Positions 8,458 through 19,125 of a stretch of DNA of 64,000 bases are shown piece by piece. This DNA is from Deinococcus psychrotolerans. GTDB taxonomy: Bacteria > Deinococcota > Deinococci > Deinococcales > Deinococcaceae. The DNA lies in contig NZ_CP034183.1 of assembly GCF_003860465.1 (NCBI RefSeq), positions 1,688,001 through 1,752,000 of the forward strand, given 5' to 3'. The notes beneath the pieces are model-generated. The model saw only the letters and a list, made by a program, of their open reading frames with translations, did not search any database and was not told the DNA's origin. The position numbers and the translations under genes are program-made. Numbering within the stretch: the stretch's first letter is position 1; the number at the start of each line of letters is the position of its first letter.

Positions 8458-9318
8458 ATGGAATCCCAAAGCGCTACCATGCCCAGCGTGACTGTGCCCA
8501 ACTTGAACCTTGCCGTCGTCCTGGTCTCTCCCAAAACTTCAGGCAATGTCGGCGCGGCGGCGCGGGCGATGCTCAACATGGGAGCCAGCGATCTCAGAAT
8601 TGTCGCGCCCCGCTGCGATTACAAAGACTCGGCCAGCCGGGCGATGGCTGTCCACGCCGCCTCCCTGCTCGACAGCGCCAAAATCTACGCCACCCTCAAA
8701 GAAGCGGTGGCCGAGTGTGATCTGGTGGTGGGTACCAGTGCCCGCATCCGCGCCGACCTCGCCCCGCCGCAACACCCGGCCCAAGTCCGGCCTCTGGTGC
8801 TGGCCGCACAGTCGGCGGCTTTGGTGTTCGGGCCGGAGGAATCGGGCCTGAACAATGCCGACCTCGAACTTTGCCGCGTCACGATGTTGGTGCCGACAGC
8901 GGCTTACGCCAGCCTCAACCTCGCCCAAGCGGTGCTGCTGACCTGCTACGAGTTTTTGCAGGCCGAGCGTCCCAGAGTGGCTGGCCCCACCACACTCACG
9001 GAGGAGGACACTCCACTAGCGTTTCCAAGCCGCAAAACGGCGCTGAGCAGCGAGATGGAAGGGCTGTACAGCCACCTCCGAGAAGTGATGATGCTCACCG
9101 GCTATACCGACGCGGTGCGGGCGCGGCACACTTTGCGGCTCTGGCGGGTGGCGCTTGACCGGGGCGCGTTGAGCTCAGCGGAAGTGCGGCTGGCCCGTGG
9201 ACTGCTGCGGCAAGTTCAGTGGAAAGTCGGGCGCGTTCAGGCCGAGGGAGCCGAGCCAGAAGAAGTGCAAGACGCGCCCACCGAGCCGCAAACAGAAACT
9301 CCACAAAGTTCATCCTGA
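8458..9318 (+). CDS. TrmJ/TrmH-family RNA 2'-O-methyltransferase (SpoU superfamily)
   Basis: This SPOUT-class methylase acts on tRNA or rRNA ribose. The visible motifs are VVLVSPKTSGNVGAAARAMLNMG (motif 1), LVFGPEESGLNNADLELC (motif 2) and ASLNLAQAVLLTCYEFL (motif 3, knot and SAM binding). The group resembles TrmJ, which methylates position 32 of tRNA. I place the start at 8458 (or 8479), because the frame upstream runs through an intergenic repeat with no protein-like content. A Glu/Thr-rich tail ends the protein. The exact target nucleotide is unknown. Confidence 0.85.
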   Translation: MESQSATMPSVTVPNLNLAVVLVSPKTSGNVGAAARAMLNMGASDLRIVAPRCDYKDSASRAMAVHAASLLDSAKIYATLKEAVAECDLVVGTSARIRADLAPPQHPAQVRPLVLAAQSAALVFGPEESGLNNADLELCRVTMLVPTAAYASLNLAQAVLLTCYEFLQAERPRVAGPTTLTEEDTPLAFPSRKTALSSEMEGLYSHLREVMMLTGYTDAVRARHTLRLWRVALDRGALSSAEVRLARGLLRQVQWKVGRVQAEGAEPEEVQDAPTEPQTETPQSSS

Positions 9319-9367
9319 ACGCGCCCCGGCTACGGTCAAGGCGAGTGGGCCGCTGTAGAGTCGGGGG

Positions 9368-11125
9368 GTGAGCGTGCCTCCCTCTGCCCCCGAATACCTT
9401 GCCAGCGGTTTAGAAACTGCCGAGCACACACCGCTGTCGCGCACGGTGCTGCTGACCCGCAACCTGATGCCGCTCTTGATCGTGCTGGTGGTGGTGACTT
9501 ACGAGGAGTGGTTTATTCCGCTGGGCGACGCCAACTTTGGCCGCTTGGCACACCTGGCGTTTTACGGCCTCGCCGGGCCGCTGGTCACCTTTTTTACCAT
9601 TCAGTGGATCGCCGAGGGTGTGCAGGCCCGCGAACAAGCCGAGGGCGAGCTGCGCGGCCTGTACGCCGAGCTCAGCGCCTCGCACCAGCGCATGAGCGCT
9701 CTGCAACACCTGATGCGCGAGGTCTCCGAACCTGCCGACCTCGAAAGCTTACTGGACGTGGCGGTGCGCGGCACTCAGGCAGCCACCGGCGCGGTGTCGG
9801 TGCAGGCCAAACTGCGCGGCAACGTTCAAGACGAGCAGGGCGTGGCGAGCCGCAGCGCTCAGGAAGGACTGAGCCGCCAACTCGGTGAAGGGGGGCGCTA
9901 CCTCGTCAACGAAACCCTGCGGGTCAGCGGCGAGCACTTGGGCGAACTGACCCTGAGCTTTGACACCCCGCCCAGCAGCGACACCCGCGAACTGATTTCG
10001 GCGATCAGTTCGGAATTGGGCAGCGCGGTGGTCAGCACCCAGCGGCGTACCCGCGATTTGATTACCCTGTTTGAAGTCGATCAGTCGATCCGCGCCGAGC
10101 GCAATATGCAGCGCTTACTGGCCCGCGTCACCGGCACCATCGCCGGACGGGTACAGGCCAGCGCCCGCGCCGCGTTTCTGACGGATCAAGACGGCGTGCT
10201 GCGGCTCGAATATGCCCGTGACCCGAGCGGCGTCATCCGCAGCGGCGGCCCGCTCCCCGATTTCGTGCGGCGGGTGGCCGAGGGTGGGCAGCCAGGTGTA
10301 GCCAGCCCCGCAGAGGCGGCCGAGATGTTTCCCGGTGTGAAGGCGGCGCTGGGCCTGCCCCTGCACGCCGAAGACGGCCTAGTGGGCGTGATCGTGCTGG
10401 GCGGTGACGGCCTCGAGCAGGAGCGCACGCCGCTGCTGGCGCTGCTGGCTTCACAGGCGACGTTGGCAGTTAGAAATGCCCGCGCTTACCTCTACTCGGA
10501 AGAGCTGGCCATCGGTGAGGAGCGCAACCGCATCGCCCGCGAAATTCACGACGGAGTGGCGCAGTCGCTGGCATTTTGCGCCATCAAGCTGGACGTGGTG
10601 GGCCGCCAGATCAGCAGCAACCCCGCTCAGGCGCTGCTGGGCGTGCAGGAAGCCGGAGCGCTGCTGCGCGAGCAGATTCGGGAGGTGCGGCGCAGCATAT
10701 TCGCGCTGCGGCCCATCGACTTAGAACGCTACGGCTTACTCGAAACGGTGCGGCGCTATGTGCTGGATTTTGGCGAACAGCACCGCGTCAAAGTGCAGCT
10801 CGACATTCAAGGTGACATTCACCTCGCACCCGGCGACGAGGCCGTGATTTTCCGCATTTTGCAGGAGAGTCTCAACAACGTCGCCAAGCACGCCAAAGCC
10901 GCCAACGTGGTGGTCAGTTTGATCGGCAACCACAGCGTCCGGCTGACCGTGGAAGACGACGGACAGGGCTTTGACTTCTCGCAGGTTTCAGGACGGGTCA
11001 GCAGCGCGGGCGGCTTGGGCCTGACCCAGATGCGCGAACGGGTCGAAACGCGCGGCGGTCAGTACCGAGTAGAAAGCGGCGAAGGACGCGGCACCAAGAT
11101 CGAGGCACGGCTGCCGCAGGCTTAG
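9368..11125 (+). CDS. Membrane-anchored GAF-domain sensor histidine kinase (NarL/HisKA_3 class)
   Basis: The kinase has 585 residues. Two hydrophobic segments near residues 37-48 and 60-80 anchor it. A coiled stretch (about 90-120) and two GAF-like modules follow (about 125-225 and 240-375). The HisKA_3 dimerisation helix EERNRIAREIHDGVAQSL carries the phospho-accepting His394. The HATPase domain has ESLNNVAKHAKA (N box), VEDDGQGFD and GGLGLTQMRERV (G boxes). No response regulator lies beside it, so it is an orphan here; a LuxR-type protein at 59.9 kb is too distant to assign. The start is GTG. Confidence 0.9.
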   Translation: MSVPPSAPEYLASGLETAEHTPLSRTVLLTRNLMPLLIVLVVVTYEEWFIPLGDANFGRLAHLAFYGLAGPLVTFFTIQWIAEGVQAREQAEGELRGLYAELSASHQRMSALQHLMREVSEPADLESLLDVAVRGTQAATGAVSVQAKLRGNVQDEQGVASRSAQEGLSRQLGEGGRYLVNETLRVSGEHLGELTLSFDTPPSSDTRELISAISSELGSAVVSTQRRTRDLITLFEVDQSIRAERNMQRLLARVTGTIAGRVQASARAAFLTDQDGVLRLEYARDPSGVIRSGGPLPDFVRRVAEGGQPGVASPAEAAEMFPGVKAALGLPLHAEDGLVGVIVLGGDGLEQERTPLLALLASQATLAVRNARAYLYSEELAIGEERNRIAREIHDGVAQSLAFCAIKLDVVGRQISSNPAQALLGVQEAGALLREQIREVRRSIFALRPIDLERYGLLETVRRYVLDFGEQHRVKVQLDIQGDIHLAPGDEAVIFRILQESLNNVAKHAKAANVVVSLIGNHSVRLTVEDDGQGFDFSQVSGRVSSAGGLGLTQMRERVETRGGQYRVESGEGRGTKIEARLPQA

Positions 11126-11152
11126 AGCGGCAGGTGAGAAGGCATTCACGTT

Positions 11153-11410
11153 TCACCCCCTCTGCTTCGCAGCTCTACGAGTCCCAGCCTCCCCGCTCAA
11201 GCGGAAGAGGCAAAAACCTGAAACGAATACCACTTTCCAGCTCTGCTGGCTGGGCGACCCGTTGACCACAGTGCCCACAACTTGACCGCTCCACAGTCTG
11301 GAATGTTGGCGCAAGTGGCCTACCGGAATACCGGAAGCTCCATGCCGAGCGCAGCGACTCGCTCCCTCGCCCCACTGGGGCGGGGGCTGGGGGGTGGGGC
11401 AGCAGAAGCG
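11153..11410. repeat. Dispersed intergenic repeat, copy B
   Basis: This is the second copy of the element at 8153-8400 in the same orientation. It lies downstream of the histidine kinase and upstream (in plus coordinates) of the mutS2 stop. The 3' half is best conserved (around 11281-11360). A C/G-rich stretch closes it (ccccactggggcggggg). There are no terminal inverted repeats or target duplications that I can recognise. Confidence 0.75.
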
Positions 11411-11564
11411 AACGCTGAACGCTTAGGCTATTGGCACCGTCCAGCCTCTATTGATAACGACTTAAATCTGAGTTGCCCGCTTTGGGCATGCCCCGTGCTG
11501 GACATACTCCTCCATGTCTACGTTGGCTGAAAGCAACCTGAATCTTTGCCTGTATCAATAGTAC
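11411..11564. other. Non-coding remainder between repeat copy B and mutS2
   Basis: No gene is seen. A 9-bp inverted repeat (ctattgata at 11448-11456, tatcaatag at 11553-11561) brackets about 96 bases just before the mutS2 stop. It is too weak to call a terminator. Confidence 0.4.
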
Positions 11565-13859
11565 TCACACCTTCAAATTGACAATCGTGACGCCGTGCCC
11601 GCCCTGATTCGGCTCGGCGTCGTGAAAACTCTCCACCCGCTTGTCGGCCTTGAGGAAATCGCGGATTAAGCGGCGAAGAACGCCCTGTCCCTTGCCGTGA
11701 ACCACCCGCAAGGGCGTTTCGCGCAGCGCCGCCGCCTCGCCGATGGTGCTGCGAAGCTCCTCGATGGCTTCCTCGACGTGCTGGCCGCGCAGTTGCAATT
11801 CAGTCTGGAAGTTACTGGGCGTGCGGCCACTAAAGCTGCGGGCAAGAATCGCCGGGTTGATTTCTTCTTTGAGGCGCACATCGCGGCGGCGCACATTGAC
11901 TTTCATCACGCCGAGCTGCACCACCAGTTCGTCGCCGCGCACTTCCATCACCTGCCCTGCCGCGCCGTAAGCCGGAACGTTGACGCTGCTGCCGACTTTC
12001 AGCGGATCGCCCTTCGGCTCGGGGGGCTGGCTTTGCTGGGGGCGCTCTTGCTGCGAAGCACGGCGCAAATCGCGCAGTTCCTGCATCACGCGGGGACGGG
12101 CCGACTCGTCACGGGCGCGGGCACGCAGGCCCCGCACCTGTTCGAGCGCTTGCGAATACGCCGCCTCAGCTTTTTGCGAGGCCTCGGCCAGCAATTCACC
12201 CCGGCGCGTCTCGATGTCCTGGCGCTGGCTGTGCATCCGGTCACGCTCGATCACCGCTTCACGGCGGGCCGTTTTGGCGACCTCAAGTTCCTGTGAAAGC
12301 TGGCGACGCTCGACTTCCAGATTCTCCAGCAGGCGCTCCAGTAAGCCGCCTTCCGGCCCCAGGATGGTTTCGGCGCGGGTCATCACGTTGCCGGGAATGC
12401 CCATGCGGCGGGCAATCGAGAGCGCGTAGCTGCGCCCCGGCTGTCCCACCTGAAGCTGATAGGTCGGCGCGAGCGCTTCCAGATCAAAGCCCATGCTGGC
12501 ATTTTTGAGACCGGGCGTCTCCAAGGCGAACAGCTTGAGCGGCGCGAGGTGCGAGGTGATCACGCCCCGCGTGTCCTGGGTCAGCAGTTGCTCGATCATG
12601 GCCTGGGCCAGCGCCGCGCCCTCGGCGGGGTCGGTTCCGCTGCCCAGCTCGTCGATCAGGATCAGGGTACTGGGCGAGGCATATTTGAGCACGTAACGCA
12701 GGTGCTGCAAGTGAGCCGCAAACGTGGACAGGCTCTCTTCCAGACTCTGCTCGTCTCCCACGTCCACCAGCACGTCGTCCACGACAGCGAGGCGGGCGCG
12801 GCTGGCGGCCACGTACATGCCGGATTGGTGCATCAGCACGGCCAGGCCCAGCGTTTTGAGGGTGGCGGTCTTGCCGCCCATGTTGGGGCCGGTGATCAGC
12901 AGCAAGTTGGTGCCGTTCTCGCCCAGGCTCAGGTCGTTCGGCACCGGATTTTCGATCAGGGGGTGTCGGGCTTCCTGCATGGCGTAGACGGCCTGGGGCG
13001 CAATTTCGGGCCGGTTCAGCCGCCAGTCGCGGGCCAGGGCTGCCTTAGCTGCGATCAAGTCCAGCTCGCCAATCGTTACGATGGTCAGGGCAATTTCGCT
13101 GTCGGAGGCCACCAAGCCGCTGAGTTCGGTGAGGATGCGGCGCACCTCAGCTTCCTCGTCGAGCAGCAGGCGGGTCAGTTCGTTGTTGAGCGGAGTGACG
13201 CTGGCCGGTTCGACAAAGTAGGTCTGCCCGGTGGCCGAGGCGTCCACGATAATGCCCTGCACCTGCCCAACGCGGCTGGCCTGCACCGGCAGCACGTAGC
13301 GGTCACGGCGGATGGTGATCAGGTTATCTTGCAGCACGTCGGCCCATTTTTCGAGACTGTTGGTTAATCTCTCGCGGATGCGGGTTCGCAGCGGCTCGAC
13401 TTTGCGCCGGATCTCACGCAGCTTGTGCGAGGCGTCGTCGCGCACCTGACCGTCGCGGTCTAGGCTTTCGAGCACCCGGCGCACCAGCAGGCTGTGTTCG
13501 CCGAGCAGGTTGGCCAGCCGCAGCAGCGGCCCCCGCGAGTTGCTGGTGATGCTGCGGCGCACCGACATGGCGGCATCTAAGGCGTAAGCGACTTCGAGCA
13601 ACTCCGAGCCGGACAGCACCCGGCCTTCGTTGGCCCGCTCGCGCAGTTCGCGCACGTCGCCGATACCGCCCAGAGACAAGGCAACACCGAACAGGGCGTC
13701 TTCGAGTTCGTCGAGTTCGCGCTTGATCTGCGTCTGGTCGGAGACTGGACAAAGGCGCTGGGCCAGCTCTACGCCCATGCGGGTGGCGGCCCGCTCGCTG
13801 AGGGCGGCGCGGACGCGGGGATAATCTAAGGTTTCTAGGGCGTGGGCATCAAACGGCAC
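11565..13859 (-). CDS. mutS2: MutS2 family ATPase/endonuclease with Smr domain
   Basis: The protein has 764 residues. A core domain is followed by the MutS-type ATPase: Walker A GPNMGGKT (324-331), Walker [20 protein letters not shown] and the [13 protein letters not shown] switch. A long coiled coil follows, then a KOW-like segment ([13 protein letters not shown]). The C-terminal Smr nuclease domain has LQLRG and [12 protein letters not shown] (His721). MutS2 lacks the mismatch-recognition domain I of MutS. Family members act in recombination control, oxidative damage repair or collided-ribosome splitting. It is monocistronic here. Confidence 0.95.
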   Translation of the reverse strand: MPFDAHALETLDYPRVRAALSERAATRMGVELAQRLCPVSDQTQIKRELDELEDALFGVALSLGGIGDVRELRERANEGRVLSGSELLEVAYALDAAMSVRRSITSNSRGPLLRLANLLGEHSLLVRRVLESLDRDGQVRDDASHKLREIRRKVEPLRTRIRERLTNSLEKWADVLQDNLITIRRDRYVLPVQASRVGQVQGIIVDASATGQTYFVEPASVTPLNNELTRLLLDEEAEVRRILTELSGLVASDSEIALTIVTIGELDLIAAKAALARDWRLNRPEIAPQAVYAMQEARHPLIENPVPNDLSLGENGTNLLLITGPNMGGKTATLKTLGLAVLMHQSGMYVAASRARLAVVDDVLVDVGDEQSLEESLSTFAAHLQHLRYVLKYASPSTLILIDELGSGTDPAEGAALAQAMIEQLLTQDTRGVITSHLAPLKLFALETPGLKNASMGFDLEALAPTYQLQVGQPGRSYALSIARRMGIPGNVMTRAETILGPEGGLLERLLENLEVERRQLSQELEVAKTARREAVIERDRMHSQRQDIETRRGELLAEASQKAEAAYSQALEQVRGLRARARDESARPRVMQELRDLRRASQQERPQQSQPPEPKGDPLKVGSSVNVPAYGAAGQVMEVRGDELVVQLGVMKVNVRRRDVRLKEEINPAILARSFSGRTPSNFQTELQLRGQHVEEAIEELRSTIGEAAALRETPLRVVHGKGQGVLRRLIRDFLKADKRVESFHDAEPNQGGHGVTIVNLKV

Positions 13860-14001
13860 GCCCCTCAGTATAAAGGCGGGCGCGGGCGTGAGTGTGCGCC
13901 GGATGGCTTAGTGAGTGAAGGCACCAATTGAAGATCCATACGGTTCAAGCCAAATCCGTCAAACACAAAAAAACTCCCCCCTTTCAGAGGAAGTTCCGTG
14001 C

Positions 14002-14078
<77 letters not shown>

Positions 14079-14236
14079 TCAAACCAGCGACGGGCAGTGT
14101 AGCGGAGTTTGGGAGCCGGGTCAAGCGGCCCCGTTTTCAATCTGCCTTCAGCCTTACTGGGAGGCCATTGAGCGATACTTCAAACTGAAGGCGGGCTGGG
14201 GGTACGCTGCCCCCAAAGCGGCGTATGCTGCCGAGC

Positions 14237-15487
<1,251 letters not shown>

Positions 15488-15508
15488 TTTGTTTGAGTCA
15501 ATAAAAAG

Positions 15509-15543
15509 CGCCGCGCCCCAATCAGGAGACGCGGCGTTTTGTT
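15509..15543 (+). terminator. Intrinsic terminator after the M29 aminopeptidase
   Basis: The arms CGCCGCG (15509-15515) and CGCGGCG (15530-15536) are followed by TTTTGTTG. It lies between convergent genes. A run of A bases before the left arm would give the minus strand a T tail too, so it may serve both directions. Confidence 0.8.
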
Positions 15544-15565
15544 GTTTATTTGAGAAGCTGTAAAA

Positions 15566-16027
15566 TCAGCTCTTGGCTTCGTACTGCTGCTTGAGAGCCT
15601 TCAGCTCGGCGTCGCTGGACTGAATCTGGGCGTACTGGCCTTCGACGAGCGAGCGCACTTCGCTGGGTAGCTCGGTTTCTTTGAGCACGTCTTGGTAGTT
15701 GCTGATGGCCGCGTCCTCACCGCGCACGGTTTCGGCAATCACCGAAGTGTCGTCCTTGCCGGTCACGGCGTCACGCACGTTGATCCAGGTGCGGTGAAGC
15801 GCGGCGACCACGCTGCCGCCCGACTTGGGCTTTTCACCGCCCTGCATCAGGTGGGTTTCGATGGCGCTGATCATCTCGGAGCGCTGAGCACTGCGGGTCT
15901 GAAACAGTTGCTTGAGGCTGGCATCGTGGGCATGTTCGGCGGCTTCATTAAAGCCCTTTTCGCCGTCGCGCAGCGTGCCGAGGAGGTATTGCAGTTTATC
16001 GTTCACTTGATCGGTGGTCATGGTCAT
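15566..16027 (-). CDS. PA2169-type four-helix-bundle (ferritin-like) stress protein
   Basis: This is a 153-residue all-helical protein of the PA2169/DUF2383 family. Typical features are VNDKLQYLLGTLRDGEKGFNEAAEHA at the N-terminus and a later GEDAAISNYQDVLKE. The start at 16027 is chosen because AAGGAG sits 8 bases upstream on the minus strand. Members have a ferritin-like bundle and are often linked to stress or envelope conditions; metal binding is not established. The region upstream to the P450 gene (16028-16322) holds no other gene. Confidence 0.85.
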   Translation of the reverse strand: MTMTTDQVNDKLQYLLGTLRDGEKGFNEAAEHAHDASLKQLFQTRSAQRSEMISAIETHLMQGGEKPKSGGSVVAALHRTWINVRDAVTGKDDTSVIAETVRGEDAAISNYQDVLKETELPSEVRSLVEGQYAQIQSSDAELKALKQQYEAKS

Positions 16028-16322
16028 GGTGGATTCTCCTTGCGCCGCATCTGATCTGGCGACGGGCGCTTTACCCTTCCATTGTTGGGGCCTGAGCCTT
16101 CGCCCACCTGAGAAAGACGGGCCGGGGCGTTCAACTGACCCTGAGCCAGCACTGAGCAAGTGATCAGAAAGTGAGGTGCGGCTGTGTGCGGCGCTGCAAT
16201 GCCTTCCGTGAAAGAATTGCGGACACCCGCAAAGCGCGGCACACTGGCCTCAGTACAGAAGAACGTCAAATTCTGCAAGCTGGGCCGGGAGCGCGAGTCG
16301 TTTACTTTTCCGACCTCAATCC

Positions 16323-17558
16323 CTAAAGCTCCACCATCAGCTTGCTCAAGCCGCGCAGCACGATGTTGGGGCGGTATTGCGGCTTGTCTTCCAGCACGCG
16401 CATCTGCGGGTAGCGGGCCAGTTCACCGAACACCACCCGCGTTTCCAAGCGGGCGAGGCTCGCGCCGAGGCAGTAGTGCGGCCCGCTGGCAAAGGCCAGA
16501 TGCCGCCCCGCGTTGGCCCGCGTCAAATCGATACGGTCAGGGTCAGTGAAGGTGCGAGAATCGCGGTTGGCGGCGGCCAACAGCAGCATGGTGTGGGTTC
16601 CGGCAGGGTAGCTCTGCCCAGCGATCTCCAGCGGCGCTCCCAGCACGCGGCCCGTCAGTTGCACCGGGCTGGTAAAGCGCAGCAGCTCATCAGCTTGGGT
16701 GTTGGTGAGTTCCGGTAGAGCGGCCAACTCGGCCCACGCGCCTTCTTGCTGGAGCAGCGCCAGCACGCCGCGCCCGATCAGGTTGCTGGTGGTTTCGTGC
16801 CCAGCGGCCAGCAGCAGCACCGCGTTGGCCAGCAGTTCGTCGCTGCTCAGGCGGCCTTCCTCATCTTCGGCGGCGGCGAGGGCGCTCAGGAGGCCCGGTT
16901 GCGGCTTGGCACGGAGGTCGTCAGCAAGGCTGCGGAAGTAGGAGCGCATCTCGCGGGCGTCTGCCTCGATGCGGGCCAGCAGTTCGGGGGTGGTGTCGAT
17001 GCCGCCCAGCAGCTCGGCCACGCTCTGCGTCCAGATGCGAAACTGCTGCTCGTCGTCTTTGGACAAGCCCAGCATTCCGGCGATGACCGCCACCGGCAGC
17101 GGCACGGCCAGCTTGTCGACGAGGTCAAACGGAGCGCCCTGATGCGCCGCCAAAATCTCGCGCACCAGACCGCGCACCAGTTCTTCCTGCTCAGCCACCA
17201 CTCGGGGCGTAAAGGCAGCGCTCACCAAGCCGCGCAGACGGGCGTGCGAGGGGCCGTTGTGAAAGAGCATCATTGGCCTGAGCAGTTGCATGGCCTCGCT
17301 GACCTGGCCTTGGGCAGCAGCGTTGGCTTCCACCGCCATCAGTTGCCCCGAGAGCGCAGCGGGCGAGCGCAGCACCGCAGAGACTTCCTCGTGGCCGAAA
17401 ATCGCCACCGCGTTCCATTCCGGTATCGGCACGACCTCGCCGTGACTGCGGGCACGTTCGTAAAGTGGGTAAGGGTCGCGCAACGCCGCCCGCGAATACA
17501 CGGCTTGCACGTCGGCGAGGGCGGGCCGCAGCTCAGGTTGAACTTCAGGACTGGTCAT
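16323..17558 (-). CDS. Cytochrome P450
   Basis: This soluble bacterial P450 has 411 residues. The I-helix oxygen-activating motif is AAGHETTSN, the K-helix ExxR region lies near ELLRFTSPVQLTGR, and the heme-binding loop FASGPHYCLGASLARLE carries the axial Cys363. Such enzymes need ferredoxin and a reductase; a seven-iron ferredoxin gene lies at 25.6 kb. The substrate is unknown. Deinococcus is known to use a P450 to hydroxylate the ring of deinoxanthin, but I cannot say whether this is that enzyme. Only 17 bases separate it from the downstream-facing M42 gene on the same strand. Confidence 0.93.
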   Translation of the reverse strand: MTSPEVQPELRPALADVQAVYSRAALRDPYPLYERARSHGEVVPIPEWNAVAIFGHEEVSAVLRSPAALSGQLMAVEANAAAQGQVSEAMQLLRPMMLFHNGPSHARLRGLVSAAFTPRVVAEQEELVRGLVREILAAHQGAPFDLVDKLAVPLPVAVIAGMLGLSKDDEQQFRIWTQSVAELLGGIDTTPELLARIEADAREMRSYFRSLADDLRAKPQPGLLSALAAAEDEEGRLSSDELLANAVLLLAAGHETTSNLIGRGVLALLQQEGAWAELAALPELTNTQADELLRFTSPVQLTGRVLGAPLEIAGQSYPAGTHTMLLLAAANRDSRTFTDPDRIDLTRANAGRHLAFASGPHYCLGASLARLETRVVFGELARYPQMRVLEDKPQYRPNIVLRGLSKLMVEL

Positions 17559-17575
17559 GTCCTCTAGCCTAGTCC

Positions 17576-18601
17576 TTAGGCATGACAGTACGCCAAGACC
17601 AGCGCCACAGTCGCCTCCAGCGCGTCCAGGTGGGTGCGCTCATAGGCGTGGCTGGCATCCACGCCGGGGCCGATCAGCGCGGCGGGCAGGTCGTGTCCGG
17701 CTCCCCAGGCCGCGCTGGCGTCCGAGGAGTAGTACGGGTAAATGTCCATCTTGAGGTCAATGCCTGCACTCTGAGCCGCCCGGCGCAGGCGGTTGCCGAG
17801 CGCGTGATCATAAGGGCCGCTGCTGTCTTTGACACACAGCGTCACGTGGTGTTCGCTGCTCGTCTGCCCGCGCCCGACCGCCGCCATATCCAGCGCGATC
17901 ACTTCGCTGGCCTCGCCAAAGCCCGGAGCCGCTCCGTGCCCGACTTCCTCGTAGGTGGTGATAAAGCAGCCCACCGTCATCGGCGCGGGGGTTTTGAGAA
18001 GTTGCCGGGTCACCTCCAGCAAAATGGCCACGCTGGCTTTGTTGTCGATGTGACGGCTCTTGAGGTAGCCCGCCGGTGTCAGCACGGCGCGGGGCTCAAA
18101 GCTGACGAAATCGCCCACCTCCAAGCCCAGAGCGCGGGTGTCTTCGCGGCTGAAGGTGAGGGCGTCCAGCCGCACTTCCAAGTTATCGCCGCTGCGGCGC
18201 AGTTCGCGCAGTTGCGGAGCAAACACGTGAAAGCTCTGGAAGTCGTTGACCACCGTGCCGGTGACGCTGACACCGTGTTGGCCGTGAACCGTCACGTACT
18301 CGCCCTCGATGCTGGCCCAGTCGTAGCCGCCGAGCTGGGTCAGGCGCAGCCGCCCATTGGGTAAAACCGCTTTGACCATCGCGCCGAGGGTATCCGCGTG
18401 GGCGCTGAGGGCCAGATGCCCCGCGCCGGAGTCCGCACCGGGCAGCGTCCAAGACAGTCCACCTTTGCGGCTGCGGCGCGTTTCTACGCCGAGCGCCCTC
18501 ACTTCCGCTTCAATCAAACTCACGGCTTGCTCGGTCATGCCCGTCGGGCTGGGGGTATTGAGTAATTGAAGCAAGAAATCGCTGAGCTCATTGCTCATCA
18601 T
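17576..18601 (-). CDS. M42 family metallopeptidase (glutamyl aminopeptidase / endoglucanase-like)
   Basis: This is a zinc-dependent aminopeptidase of 341 residues in the FrvX/YsdC group. Metal ligands are expected in LALSAHADTLGAMV (first His and Asp), HIDNKASVAILLE (bridging Asp), TTYEEVGHGAAPG (catalytic Glu pair), IALDMAAVG and the final DASHAYERTH. The start at 18601 (MMSNEL) overlaps the stop of the isochorismatase-like gene by ATGA, so the two are translationally coupled. Members form dodecamers that trim peptides. A similar M42 enzyme occurs in NAGGN osmoprotectant clusters, but no such cluster is visible here. Confidence 0.9.
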   Translation of the reverse strand: MMSNELSDFLLQLLNTPSPTGMTEQAVSLIEAEVRALGVETRRSRKGGLSWTLPGADSGAGHLALSAHADTLGAMVKAVLPNGRLRLTQLGGYDWASIEGEYVTVHGQHGVSVTGTVVNDFQSFHVFAPQLRELRRSGDNLEVRLDALTFSREDTRALGLEVGDFVSFEPRAVLTPAGYLKSRHIDNKASVAILLEVTRQLLKTPAPMTVGCFITTYEEVGHGAAPGFGEASEVIALDMAAVGRGQTSSEHHVTLCVKDSSGPYDHALGNRLRRAAQSAGIDLKMDIYPYYSSDASAAWGAGHDLPAALIGPGVDASHAYERTHLDALEATVALVLAYCHA

Positions 18602-19035
18602 TGACCTTCCTCTGGCCAGCGGCTCACCGCAAAGCCTGCTTGCTGCGCTCCTTGCTGGGTGGCTTCTTCGGCGGCGCTGCCCGGCAATGCCAGCACGCTC
18701 AGGCGGCTCACGCCCCGGCTGCGGAGTTCGAGAATCAAGGGACTGCCTGTAAAGGCGTCGTCGTTCTCCACCCTCAGCAGCACGTCGCGCTCCTCCACGC
18801 GGAAATCGGGGTGCAGCGTCCAGCCGCGTGTCAGCGGTTCGTGGTCGCTGCCCACTGCTCCGTCGCGCTGCAAAAACACCACCAGCACGCCGCCCGCGCG
18901 GGCCTGCGTCACGGCCCTGCGCCAAATCCCCAAGCGGGCGTCGGCGGCGCGGGGATCGGCGTCTTCGAGCGCTTGGTGGTCGCCGCGCTGCGCGTCGAGA
19001 ACGAGAAGGGCTTGGGCGATTTGATCACTCATCAC
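18598..19035 (-). CDS. Isochorismatase-like (cysteine hydrolase fold) protein lacking the usual Cys
   Basis: This 145-residue protein has the fold signature ALLVLDAQRGD (catalytic Asp region) followed by VVFLQRDGA and GWTLHPDF. It ends in the strand-turn that normally carries the nucleophile. At that place (LSVLALPGSAAEEATQQGAQQAG) there is no Cys where family members have GxxTDxCV, so hydrolase activity is doubtful. It is short for the family (usually 180-220). It is coupled to the M42 peptidase gene by a 4-base overlap. It could be a binding or regulatory paralogue. Confidence 0.65.
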   Translation of the reverse strand: MMSDQIAQALLVLDAQRGDHQALEDADPRAADARLGIWRRAVTQARAGGVLVVFLQRDGAVGSDHEPLTRGWTLHPDFRVEERDVLLRVENDDAFTGSPLILELRSRGVSRLSVLALPGSAAEEATQQGAQQAGFAVSRWPEEGQ

Positions 19036-19125
19036 CTCATCATCATACGGGCCTGATCTTTCAAATTCCCTCTACCGTTCAAGCAGCACAGTAAAGCGCC
19101 GGTGCCAAGCGCCAGACTACTCAGC

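Noticed and set aside
9368..11125. Pairing of the sensor kinase with the LuxR regulator at 59.9 kb
   Set aside because: They are 50 kb apart and the regulator's receiver appears degenerate. There is no positive evidence for a pair.
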